Source: Prevotella scopos JCM 17725 (GTDB lineage: Bacteria > Bacteroidota > Bacteroidia > Bacteroidales > Bacteroidaceae). Taken from it: DNA of 64,000 nucleotides. The notes under the pieces are model-generated. The model worked only from the letters and a program-made list of their open reading frames with translations. It was not told the DNA's origin and made no database searches. The DNA is taken from the NCBI RefSeq assembly GCF_018127785.1, contig NZ_CP072390.1:248001-312000 (forward strand), given 5' to 3'. The translations under genes and the position numbers were made by a program. Positions 26,351 through 36,000 of this stretch are shown in pieces. Position 1 is the first letter of the stretch. The number at the start of each line of letters is the position of its first letter.

Positions 26351-28828
26351 TTATTCCTGTTCTTGTTTTTCCTCATTGAAAAGTGCATCTTTAAGTTTTT
26401 GATAGAGGAATGAGAGGATAAGAAGAATGGCTCCAAGGCTGATGAAGACAATAATCTTACCAAGAGCAGGCATTGCCCATACGTCATTGAGAATGAGTTT
26501 GCCAATGACAATACCGAATTCTGCCAAGCTAACAATACGAATCTCCTTACTGTGGTAACGCATACCGATACACATCAAGATGAAGGCTGCAATACCTAAC
26601 GACAAAGAGAAGGCGGTACTGAAGTTTACTTCATTGAAAGTAATCAGCAATAAACGCGTCAAAGTAAGCCACGTCAGTGTTGATACGATAGCGTATTCTG
26701 TATGTAAGCTTCGCGGGTTAGAGGTAACAAGGAGTTGCCCACGCATACAATATGCCATATAAGCGATTGTTACAAGTGCCATTAACCACCTCAGTAGGAG
26801 TCCGTCTGGAACGGTGTCATTCCACACAGTCATAGCAAAAAGGATTCCTGCAAGATAGAGGCTAATCTCGTATGCTAACTTGTTTTCACTTATTTCGAAG
26901 CGTTTGCGCAGGATAAGTGCTCCTCCTAAGAGTATTATGTTTGCTGTAAGTAGAGACGCATACTCTGATATTGGTTGCTCAAGATGGAAGTGGAAGTTGT
27001 CTCTGAAAGCAAGGAACAGGATGCTAAAGCCCAACGCATAGGCAATAGCATTGCATGGAGTGTAAGCGATTAGACGTCTCATATCACTGAAAAACTCCTT
27101 ATTATATTGCATAATGACAGCTGCAACAAAGTAGGCTATACTAACAAATGTTGTCACAAAGAAGGCACCATTGAAGAATAAACTGTCTCCTGTATTATGG
27201 ATGAAAGTGTCAGTTGTTCTGTAGTATGCCAAAGCTCCCATCGTTAGGAGCAATAATATTGCAGAAGCCCATTCGTAGATTCTGTTTTTCTCCTTTGTGA
27301 AGAGCCACAAAAGAAGTACAGCCTCAGCTGCCCATACCATAAGAACATTGGCTGTGCTGAACAGAATTGGAATACCCATAGATGCGAATGTGACCGCAAG
27401 TCCTAACATAAGGTTGCGCAATGTGTCCTGTCCTTCGACACGGAATCGCAAATAAAGGTGTATTGCCAGATTGACACCAGCAATGAAGAAAGCTAAGTAA
27501 GCTGTTGTGTCAGATGATGCCTCGAAGTGTTGTAAGAGGAAATCGCCATAAATAAGATACATGAAGCTATTAGCTGTGATGATAGCCAATAGTCCAAGTC
27601 TGGTATTTTCACCATACTGTGTGCGCAGAATAAAGACAATAGGCAATAGGAAAATGACGTAGAATAGTGTTGCAAAAGCAAATAGGGTAGGATAAATTGT
27701 AACAGCTTCACTATCTGTGAATGATCCTATTGCAGTCGTTCCCCATAATATTATATAGGTGAAACCGAAGGATACCATAGGTAATATAGCCCATCTCTTA
27801 TACATTGCAAGGCAGAACATACCAATGTTCAGAATACCGATATAAATCTGTAGGCTAATGATACTACTTGAGTCTGTGCTAATAATGAATGGTGCAATAA
27901 AGCCACCAACGAGTGCTGTGACTGCTAATTCCTTCCTATCGTATAGGACGGAGACTGCCGACATGAAGATAGTAGTGGCGCATAGGATAACAAATGCCAT
28001 CGTGTGAGAGAACAAGTCATAGTAATGGAAGGCGATGGCTGTAATCAAATAGTAGATACCAAAGGCACCACCTGCTAACAGTGAACTGAAAGTATGGTAG
28101 CGTTTGTGTAATCGTTCAGCCAGTACTAACATACCTGCACCGACAGCATAGCCCATCAACGTACGTGCTGTCTCATTGATCCAGTTCTGGTCAATAGCAT
28201 ATTTTACGAAGAAACCGATACCAATAATAAAGATGAGAATACCAATCTTTCCAAAGAGATTCTCACCGATATATTTCTCAAAGTTGGTCTCAGAAGTGGC
28301 GTATTCTTCTATTTTCTCCTCTTTCTCCATAGCCATTGCAGGCTCTTCCTGCTCTTCTTCTACAGGTTCTTCAATGGTGTCAGGAGTCTCCTCCTCAACT
28401 TCAGGAGTCTTATCTTCCGTTTTCTCAATAGGAATTTCAATCGTAGAAGGTCTGATATCCTCATTGTGTACAATAGGAATTTCTATAGTTTCTGGTGTCT
28501 CTTGTAGCTCAGGCAGTTCGTTTTCAACTGTAGTCTCTGTTTCTTCAGCCTTTTCGGTTGTTGGCATTTCGTCCTTTATTGGTTGTTGCCACCAGTTAGG
28601 ATTAGGACTAACGGATTCTTTCTGAACTTCCTTCGGAGTTTCTGTAATCTTCTCCTGAGGTTGCTCTATATTCTCTTTTGGCTTTGTTTCTGTTGCTAAT
28701 TCAGCTTGTTTCTGATTTTCACGCTGCATCTTTTCAATGATAAGTTTCAGTGTGGAAATCTCAAAACTGACGTTGTTTAGTGTATTACTTATTTTGTTAA
28801 GCTTGGATATAAGATAAAAGAAGCCCAA
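26351..28828 (-). CDS. DUF2339 multi-pass membrane protein
   Basis: A protein of at least 825 residues. An N-terminal segment leads into a short coiled coil, then about 150 residues rich in Glu, Pro and Thr. After NLFGKIGILIFIIGIGFFVKYAID (a family hallmark, near residue 190) come more than twenty hydrophobic segments. DUF2339 proteins are large bacterial membrane proteins of unknown function. The start is uncertain: 28828 is a TTG, and the frame upstream encodes a membrane helix (ISFLFVLVLFAVSLL) but has no ATG before a stop at 28873. An ATG nearby (GAATATGAATTTC) is in another frame. A rare start codon or a one-base indel is possible. Confidence 0.85.
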   Translation of the reverse strand: MGFFYLISKLNKISNTLNNVSFEISTLKLIIEKMQRENQKQAELATETKPKENIEQPQEKITETPKEVQKESVSPNPNWWQQPIKDEMPTTEKAEETETTVENELPELQETPETIEIPIVHNEDIRPSTIEIPIEKTEDKTPEVEEETPDTIEEPVEEEQEEPAMAMEKEEKIEEYATSETNFEKYIGENLFGKIGILIFIIGIGFFVKYAIDQNWINETARTLMGYAVGAGMLVLAERLHKRYHTFSSLLAGGAFGIYYLITAIAFHYYDLFSHTMAFVILCATTIFMSAVSVLYDRKELAVTALVGGFIAPFIISTDSSSIISLQIYIGILNIGMFCLAMYKRWAILPMVSFGFTYIILWGTTAIGSFTDSEAVTIYPTLFAFATLFYVIFLLPIVFILRTQYGENTRLGLLAIITANSFMYLIYGDFLLQHFEASSDTTAYLAFFIAGVNLAIHLYLRFRVEGQDTLRNLMLGLAVTFASMGIPILFSTANVLMVWAAEAVLLLWLFTKEKNRIYEWASAILLLLTMGALAYYRTTDTFIHNTGDSLFFNGAFFVTTFVSIAYFVAAVIMQYNKEFFSDMRRLIAYTPCNAIAYALGFSILFLAFRDNFHFHLEQPISEYASLLTANIILLGGALILRKRFEISENKLAYEISLYLAGILFAMTVWNDTVPDGLLLRWLMALVTIAYMAYCMRGQLLVTSNPRSLHTEYAIVSTLTWLTLTRLLLITFNEVNFSTAFSLSLGIAAFILMCIGMRYHSKEIRIVSLAEFGIVIGKLILNDVWAMPALGKIIVFISLGAILLILSFLYQKLKDALFNEEKQEQE

Positions 28829-29042
28829 TAGTGATACCGCAAATAAAACGAGAACAAAAAGGAAAGAAATTCATATTCCATATTCTAAGGATTTAGTTTT
28901 GGATGTAAAGATAATGATAATGTATGATAATGACGAATGTTAACCAACAATAATACTTATTTCTTTTGTTTTTAAGGGTGGAAGACGTTGTTCTTTAAGG
29001 TTGCTTTTGATATCGTTAAGTAATTCTTTTCATGAAAGAAAA

Positions 29043-29109
29043 GAATTATTTTCACGAACATAAATATTTTTCTTCATGAAAATAAATATTTTTTTTCATG
29101 AAAATAATT
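29043..29109. repeat. 67-bp AT-rich palindromic element, copy 1
   Basis: It begins GAATTATTTTCACG and ends CATGAAAATAATT, an imperfect inverted pair. TTTTCATGAAAA-like palindromes repeat inside at about 24-base steps. An extra unit precedes it at 29021-29042. It aligns without gaps to 43333-43399. Confidence 0.7.
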
Positions 29110-29254
29110 CCCCTTCTGGTTAACTCAAAGAAGTGTAAACGATAGTAAACAGCTTTACTTTAAGTGGTTGGGTTGAGGCCTGGTGGTTATGTGTTCCAAC
29201 CTCAAACTTAATGTTATAAGCGTATTGAGATAGTTTTATCTTTATGTAAGAAGC

Positions 29255-30307
29255 TTAGCTTTCTGTTTCCTTCATAGCGTCTATTAAACGACTGAACATT
29301 TCTTTTAATCCATATTCAGCCTTCCAACCTAGCTGATTGATACGCTTTGTGTCAAGTCGTAACTTAGTTGTTGGTGGATAACCCATTCCTTCCTGTAGCT
29401 GTATGACAACTTTTACGTGCTTAGGATTGATTTTTTTTGCTACTAATTCTGCCATATTACGGATAGAGATATAGGTATCGCTGTTGGCTACATTATATGC
29501 CTCCCCATTCTCTCCACGTAACAATAGATAGAGCATCGCACTGACCGCATCAATTGTGTAGCAATAGCTGTGACAGCCTTCACCCTTAGTATGTAGAATG
29601 ATGTCGTTGTTGTTGATGACACTTCGTGCAAACTGGGCAAAGACACGATTGTCGTTTTTACCGACTCCTGCACCGAATGTCTGCGCTAATCGTGCTACCT
29701 TTACAGGTACTCCATATTCGACAGCATAATTATGGCACAAACCTTCAGCTGCCCTCTTTGCCAAAGGATAACAGCTTCGTGTAGCCATTGGATCAAGATA
29801 TCCCTGCTTTTGCTCGGTAAGCGACTCCTTGTCGTCAGTAACAGAGCCATAAACCTCCATCGTTGAAGCAAAAACAAGTGATTCTACTTTTTTCTCCTGC
29901 GCATAGGTAAGGATGTTCTGCATACCAAAATATATCGTATTCATCGTTTCAACGGGCTTCTCGATAAAACCCTTTGAGGCTGTCGGAGCAGCAAAATGAA
30001 CGATGTAATCGATGTTTTTTGAAGGTTTGAAAGGTGCCATTGAGGAAAAGTCATAAGCATAATAGCTTAATATTTCGCCTTCTTTGCCAAACATCTCTGT
30101 TGCCTTTTCGGTGTTTCTTACAACTGCAATGACGTGCAGATTGATACCTTTTTCTGTTGATAAAGCCAAAAGGCAACGCACCATACAGGAGCCTAATAGC
30201 CCCGTTGCGCCTGTTACAGCAATGGTTTTGTTTCTCAGTTCTTCTGCTAATGCAAACTTTCCAACAAAGTTTTTTATATCTTCTTTTAGTATCTTACTGC
30301 TTATCAT
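29255..30307 (-). CDS. NAD-dependent epimerase/dehydratase (extended SDR), sugar-nucleotide type
   Basis: A 350-residue extended short-chain dehydrogenase. The Rossmann motif is VTGATGLLGS (near 31-40), the active-site Thr lies in FASTMEVYG and the YxxxK pair in CYPLAKRA. These residues fit enzymes acting on nucleotide-linked sugars, such as UDP-glucuronate decarboxylase or 4,6-dehydratase relatives. It ends a three-gene minus-strand run with a TarI-like cytidylyltransferase and a LicD protein. The substrate may therefore be a CDP-linked sugar or polyol precursor; this is inferred from the neighbours. Confidence 0.82.
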   Translation of the reverse strand: MISSKILKEDIKNFVGKFALAEELRNKTIAVTGATGLLGSCMVRCLLALSTEKGINLHVIAVVRNTEKATEMFGKEGEILSYYAYDFSSMAPFKPSKNIDYIVHFAAPTASKGFIEKPVETMNTIYFGMQNILTYAQEKKVESLVFASTMEVYGSVTDDKESLTEQKQGYLDPMATRSCYPLAKRAAEGLCHNYAVEYGVPVKVARLAQTFGAGVGKNDNRVFAQFARSVINNNDIILHTKGEGCHSYCYTIDAVSAMLYLLLRGENGEAYNVANSDTYISIRNMAELVAKKINPKHVKVVIQLQEGMGYPPTTKLRLDTKRINQLGWKAEYGLKEMFSRLIDAMKETES

Positions 30308-30392
30308 CTCAAAGTTATATAAACGACGATCCTTTAATTGTTTTCTTTTCTGTAATAGTAAATCCTCATCCTATTGGATGAAAGGACGAGAC

Positions 30393-31127
30393 TTATAAAC
30401 CAAATATTTGCTGATCTTCGTGTACCTTCACCATGGCACGTAATACAAAGAAGTCCGTTGGGGTTGTAATCTTAATGTTTTCCATTGGTCCAATGATGGT
30501 CCCAAGTTTATAACCATAATGGCTCATCATCGTACAAGAGTCGATGAAATCAGACTTTTCTTCCTCTAAGGAGCGTCTATGTGCGCTGATAATATCCGAT
30601 AAGCGGAAACTTTGTGGAGCACGGGCAATGAGTGAGTCTGCACGTGATGGAATCTCTAATGAGCCATTTGCTTGCTTCACAATAAGCGTTTCTGTTGCAG
30701 GAATACAGGTGATACAACTTCCCACCTCTTCTACTTTCTTGATGTTATCCGTAATCGTCTCCTCTGTGATAAGCGGTCGCACACCATCATGAATGAGTAC
30801 GATGGTGTTCTCATTGTTAACATTCTGACTTTGAGCATATGCCTCTGCAGCACATAGTCCTTTGTAGATAGACTCCTGTCCTGACTTTCCTCCAGGAATA
30901 ACCTTTACTACTTTGTTTATTTCAAACTTGCGAAGTTGCTTCTCAAGGAATGGAATCCAACTCTCAATGCACGCTACAACGATAGCATCTATGTTCGGAT
31001 GATTGTCGAATAACTCCAAGGTGTAGATGATAATAGGTTTCCCATTGAGGTCAAGAAACTGCTTAGGACGTGATTTCGTGTGCATCCTCAGTCCTGATCC
31101 GCCTGCAAAGATTACTGCTATGTTCAT
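30393..31127 (-). CDS. IspD/TarI-family cytidylyltransferase, probably for a CDP-polyol
   Basis: A 244-residue nucleotidyltransferase with FAGGSGLRM, RPKQFLDLNGKPI and IHDGVRPLI. I start it at the ATG at 31127 (MNIAVIFAGG), because the extra upstream residues are not family-like. Near the C-terminus, PSRADSLIARAPQSFR and NIKITTPTDF resemble ribitol-5-phosphate cytidylyltransferases (TarI) more than the isoprenoid enzyme IspD. The licD neighbour, the other usual user of CDP-polyols or CDP-choline, supports this. IspD itself cannot be excluded, since the MEP pathway gene dxr is in the same window at 56102. Confidence 0.75.
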   Translation of the reverse strand: MNIAVIFAGGSGLRMHTKSRPKQFLDLNGKPIIIYTLELFDNHPNIDAIVVACIESWIPFLEKQLRKFEINKVVKVIPGGKSGQESIYKGLCAAEAYAQSQNVNNENTIVLIHDGVRPLITEETITDNIKKVEEVGSCITCIPATETLIVKQANGSLEIPSRADSLIARAPQSFRLSDIISAHRRSLEEEKSDFIDSCTMMSHYGYKLGTIIGPMENIKITTPTDFFVLRAMVKVHEDQQIFGL

Positions 31128-31170
31128 AATTTTAATTTGGGATTTAAAGGGGGTGAAGGGATTCCTCTTA

Positions 31171-32001
31171 CTACTTAAAGACGACATCTACCTTATGTCT
31201 GTCACGTTTATTCCTTGGAGGTAGGTCCATATAGTTCCCGTAGGCGATGCGACAGAACTCATCCACGTCTGCAGGACCTTCAAAAGTATAGCCCTCAAAA
31301 ACGATATCTTTGTGTGGCATCATACAGCGACGTGGGTGTTGTTCATAGAACCAAGCGCCGTATGAGTGCATCCAAAGGTCTGGTTTTCCAAAGATTTTAC
31401 CGAAAAAGCGGAACGTAGGAAAAACGATGTTGTGTAAAAGGGTATAGCTTGTCTGTGCTAAATGGGGGTGCTGACCTGCTAATTTTGCATTCACATTTAC
31501 CGATAGTTTTGCAGCAAAACGTTGTAACCAAGGAATCATATTACCTTCGTATGGAAAGATGTCAACATGTAGGCCTCTGTATCTCTGTGCTTCATGTATT
31601 CTTCGGTCAGTGCTGCCTTGGCTTTCGTGGCTACGGTTTTCACTTTTCAAATCGCGTAAACATGCCCATTCTTTATAGAAGCCTGGGTCGGTATCATTGT
31701 CTTGTAGCACATATTGTGGATGAGGATGTGCTTTCAGATAATCGCATAAACGTCTGAAGTCCTTATAGCTTACAACCATGTCAATGTCATCATCCCAAGG
31801 AATAAAGCCCCCATGTCGTACAGCTCCTAACACATTACCGCCATCAAGACGGCAGGGAATGCCTATCTTTTTAGCAGTCTCCTGCAGGTAGATAGCCATA
31901 TCAAGCAGTCTCAACTGTGCTTTTCTGAGCACAGAACCGTCTGGGTTATATTCCTGTCGGAGACTTTCTTGTGTCTCTCCTGTGTTGAATGTTTCAATCA
32001 T
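31171..32001 (-). CDS. LicD-family phosphotransferase
   Basis: A 276-residue LicD protein with the family core RLDGGNVLGAVRHGGFIPWD continuing into DDIDMVV (residues 51-77), where the Asp cluster binds metal. LicD enzymes transfer a phospho-group such as phosphocholine or phosphoribitol from a CDP-carrier to a cell-surface glycan. The next gene on the strand is a CDP-forming cytidylyltransferase, followed by an SDR enzyme, so the three probably make and attach one phospho-substituent. There is no signal peptide. A TATCTTTG -7 box lies 22 bases upstream. Confidence 0.88.
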   Translation of the reverse strand: MIETFNTGETQESLRQEYNPDGSVLRKAQLRLLDMAIYLQETAKKIGIPCRLDGGNVLGAVRHGGFIPWDDDIDMVVSYKDFRRLCDYLKAHPHPQYVLQDNDTDPGFYKEWACLRDLKSENRSHESQGSTDRRIHEAQRYRGLHVDIFPYEGNMIPWLQRFAAKLSVNVNAKLAGQHPHLAQTSYTLLHNIVFPTFRFFGKIFGKPDLWMHSYGAWFYEQHPRRCMMPHKDIVFEGYTFEGPADVDEFCRIAYGNYMDLPPRNKRDRHKVDVVFK

Positions 32002-32022
32002 TTTCCTTTAATATACTTGTTG

Positions 32023-32030
32023 CAAAGATA
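32023..32030 (-). promoter_or_regulatory. Putative licD promoter -7 box
   Basis: TATCTTTG on the minus strand, 22 bases before licD; the -33 position is not consensus. Confidence 0.5.
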
Positions 32031-32166
32031 ATAAAAGATTATGACTTCACCTTCTGTCTTTATAAAAACTTATACATAGACTTCATTGTTAAACAGATAT
32101 ATTCTTCTTTGCTGTGCTATTTAAACATTTAGTTTATTTCTGTCTGTATCGTACTTTGCCATTAGT

Positions 32167-32248
32167 TGAATTGGTGCTGACCCTCTGCACAAATAGTGCT
32201 CAGCCTCTGCACCACTGGTGTGGGGCCTCCGCACCATAAGTGCAGATG
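32167..32248. repeat. 22-bp-period palindromic tandem array, locus D
   Basis: Four units at an exact 22-base period with cores such as GCACCACTGGTGT and GCACCATAAGTGC, separated by CAGCCTC or GGCCTC. It lies upstream of licD. Confidence 0.75.
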
Positions 32249-32609
32249 GTGAGTGGAATCACTCATCAGGATTCCTTGCGATAAATTCGTATTATGTTGA
32301 CTTGATGATTTCATTTTATCGTGCAATCCATAAATCTAATTTCCTGTCATTCCTGTCATTTATAAAGTATTGTTAATTTCTTGTATTACAATAAGATATG
32401 AGAATTGTTAAAAATGACAGCAACTTGAAAATGAGCTTTTTCTTGTTTTATGTAACGCTATCTTCGTTCTTTGGGAATACTTATCATTCCAAAATGTGTG
32501 CCTGTTTTTCATATTTTCCCTACTTAACTTTATATAGCTTTTGTTTCGTTTTGAAGTGTAAGCATTATCAATGTTTACCAACATTATTCAGCATGAAATC
32601 TATTAAAAA

Positions 32610-32651
32610 AATCCAAATGTCTGATTAACAATGTAATCAAACACTTGGATT
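32610..32651 (-). terminator. Terminator of the secreted-protein / small acidic protein operon
   Basis: On the minus strand AATCCAAGTGTTTGATT pairs with AATCAGACATTTGGATT (two mismatches) around 8 bases and is followed by TTTTTT. It lies 173 bases after the stop of the 54-residue gene. Confidence 0.75.
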
Positions 32652-32823
32652 TATCAGAAATTTTACATGGCTTAGTGCTGCTAATCTGTCAAGCTCGGAA
32701 AAATCTGACTTGAAAAAGGTATCATTTAAAAAGAGAATATCTCTCGTTTTGAAGGGATTTGGTACATCATAAAAGTTTTTTCATACTGAATTTTGAATAA
32801 CATACCGCATCCCTATCTCATGG

Positions 32824-32988
32824 TTAATCAATATTTAACCAATCTGTATTATCATCAGAGTCTTCATCCTCAAAGAGAATCTGTGGTTTACTCTCTGCGT
32901 GATCACCTTGATCTGAGACCTCAATCAATAGAGACTCAATCTCTAACTGATACTTTTTAGTAAGTGGCTGAATATATATATATTTCAT
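32824..32988 (-). CDS. Small acidic protein (54 aa)
   Basis: A short gene starting 12 bases after the stop of the 1246-residue secreted protein, led by an A/G-rich AAAAGAAAAGAAA ribosome-binding region. The N-terminus MKYIYIQPLTKKYQLEIESL has the look of small Prevotella and Bacteroides proteins that begin with a Tyr-x-x-Pro pattern, as I recall them. The C-terminal third is very acidic (LFEDEDSDDNTDWLNID). There is no signal peptide. The tight coupling and shared terminator suggest co-expression with the large secreted protein; the function is unknown. Confidence 0.7.
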   Translation of the reverse strand: MKYIYIQPLTKKYQLEIESLLIEVSDQGDHAESKPQILFEDEDSDDNTDWLNID

Positions 32989-33000
32989 TTCTTTTCTTTT

Positions 33001-36000
33001 TTACTTTACAGTTATCTTCTTTCCATTAATAATATACAAGCCAGTTGGAACAGAGTATGTACGAGTTTCGCCAGACTTTACAATGGTTCTTGTGATGTTC
33101 TGTCCAGTAGCATTGTATATCTTCAGCTCAGTGTCCTTATTAGCTGTTGCAATAATGGTGTTATAAGCTGTTGTGATAGCTAATGTAGGTTCGTTAGCGA
33201 TGTCTGTAATGCCAGTTGTTTCAGTGTTATTCTCATCGAAACTGATATTGAATATGCTGAACATCTTAGCACCAGCAGAGCTGCTGAACTCATAAGCTGC
33301 ACGGAATGGCCACATATAGAATACTTCCTTGCGAAGGTTGCGCAAGGCAACGAACTTGTTGTAAGAGAAGTAGAATACATTAGGTCTGTCAGCCTTGTTC
33401 AAACGTAAGCCAGAGTAAGTGTGGTAACTCTTGAAGTTTGCTGCTGACCCATTCAGTGTGTTATTAATCATTCCGTCTTCGTTGAGTTGAGCCTTTGATA
33501 TCGTTTTCTCGATGAGTGCAGCTTTCTCGCGTACAGTGAAGAGGATGTTGTTTGAAGCATTTGCACGTGGGAGTCGTACCATGTAAGACTTATTTGCTTC
33601 AGTATCTGTGTTGAGCTTCTCGAACTGAGCTGTAGCCTGATAGTCTGTTCCCTGATTCTGTGGAGTGCTGGTATAGGTTAAACCATTCTCCTTCATCTTA
33701 CCAACTGTAAACTCAAAGAAACCACCATTGTCATCCTTATGGTCACCATTAGTGTCAACAGTGAGCTTGAATGGAAGTACGATAGAAGCATAAGTGTCTG
33801 CACCATAACCATTGTAAGTCATCTTACGCTCGTAGGTAGCAAACTTGTCGTCTGCCAACTTGATATCGTATGGAGCAAAGAATGGATTCTTATCGATGAG
33901 CTTAAACTCTACTGGGGATGTAAAGTCTGATGTGCTTCCTTCTTTTGCAACAGCAATGTTGTTAGCTGTAGCCTGTGCAGCAGAACGATAAGGGAGATAA
34001 ACGATAGCGTTCTTTGCCAATGCATCACGGAATGTATTCATACTCATGATACCTGTTGCAGCATCGTTTGCACTACCAATAACACTGAACAACTGAGAGT
34101 TGTCTACATAGAGAACCTGGTCAAGTGATGTTGGTGCATTTGCTCCACCAAGTGCTGCGGTCATTGCATTCTTAATCTGGCTTAGCGTCAGATAGCCATA
34201 GCTTGTAGCACTCTCTGTATCATAGCCTGCAGCGGTTGTAGTAACTTTTGCCCCATACATAGGCTCCTCATTGTCTTGATCGGTGTCAGACTTATAGTAG
34301 TTGGTCTTGTCGTAGATTTTAACCCATTCTACCTTTGGGTCGTATTCACCTGTAGTCAACTTGATAGTTGTTGTATAATAGGCGAAAGCCTCATGCTGTT
34401 CCTTAACAGTTGGTGCAATGTTGTAACGTGTCTCATCCTTCGTGAATAGGTAAAGTGTTTTTGTTTCGTTCATTGCCACGATCGAGTTCTCTGCATTGAA
34501 GTTGCCACCCTGTGAACTATACGCAGCGCTACTAAATGGTGTCTCTTCGAGATATAATGTCGCCTGTGTGTTTCTGTTACGATCAAGCTGTGCAGAGTTG
34601 TTGAAGATGAATGGTTGGTTACCTGCCACCTTTACATCAATCTTATCTAAATAACTTTGGTTAGGGTTGTAATCGCTTGCATACAAGTCCTTACCTGTGA
34701 TAGGAGTATATACAGAACCTACAAAGCTATAACGTGCCTTACCATCATGAGAATCACAATTCAGATAAGTGTCATCAGCAAAGAGAGACTTCAAATTGCG
34801 GAAAGAAAAGACTCCCTGTGATGGAGTAGAGAAGCCGGCAGGTACCTTATATTCAAAGAGGTCGCCACCCATCTTAAAGTCGGTTGCATTTGTAAAGGTA
34901 CGTGTCATCTCCTCACCTTGTGCACCTGTACAAACGATGTCGGCAGTACTGATATAAGGGTTCAATGGCTCCATCTTTACATCTACATTCACTAAGGCTG
35001 TACCTGTAGTGTTTAGAATCTCAAACTTAACAGCATCGTTGTTAAGACCATTAATGGTAATAGAACCGTTTGATGCAGATGGAGTAACGGATACTTCCTG
35101 ATAAACCGTCTGACCTGTCTTATCATACACCTTTATAGTGTAGTTTTGTGGGGTGTAGGTTGAACCAGCAGATTCACGCTTTCCGTAGAAAGTTGACTGG
35201 TCATAGTAAGAAAGAACAGCATAACTTCCATAAGCCTGTAGGTAGTATCTTGTTCTATACAATGAGTTATAAAGGTTTCCTTCACTGTCGAAGTACCAGT
35301 TTCTATAAGCACTTGTTTTAGATGTTGTTGTTGTAGCGTAAAAAGTACCAGTTGTCACACCACCACTCATAGTAAGATAATAGTAATATCCATACGCATC
35401 TTTTGTATAGATACGACCTTCAGAATCTTGCTCCCATGTCGTACCTTGTGTACTCCATGTAGGATATTGCGTGCTGTTAAAGGTTAGATATTTGTTGTTA
35501 TCTCCCTTAATCTTAAATCCTTTTGTACCATAATTCTCATTTTTACCTAATGAGAAGTTAAAGGTAGCACCAGTGATACGATAACCAATAGGAACGACCT
35601 TTGTAGTTCCATCTTTATAGTTGTTTTCAACCTTTGTAGGACCTTCGATGTAGTAAATACCACTCTTCAAAGCATTCCAAATCTTTCCGTCGTTCTGTAT
35701 AACAGAAATGTTTTCATTGTTACCTTCTTTCTTATTCCAGGTCCCATTTGCTACAGCTGTCTCATGGAAGAGCTTTACCTTAGCCTCCATTTGCTTTATG
35801 TTCTCTGGAACATAAGCTAAGAATGTCTTACCTGCCTTTGTTACCTTCTTAATTTCTCCGACATCAATTTTCCGAGTCTCAAAACCATTTTCAATTAAGT
35901 TAGTCTTGGTTTCTGAAATATTCGAAGGAGTCATAGAAACTGTGAACTCTACGTCTGGAGCATATTCTACTTCGATAGACTCATATTCAAAACCTGTGAG

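Noticed and set aside
30393..31127. Straight call as IspD of the MEP pathway
   Set aside because: C-terminal motifs and the licD context favour a CDP-polyol enzyme; IspD is kept only as an alternative.
32398..32628. Open frame of 76 codons on the plus strand
   Set aside because: Phe/Tyr/Cys-rich chance translation of AT-rich DNA that ends inside the minus-strand terminator.
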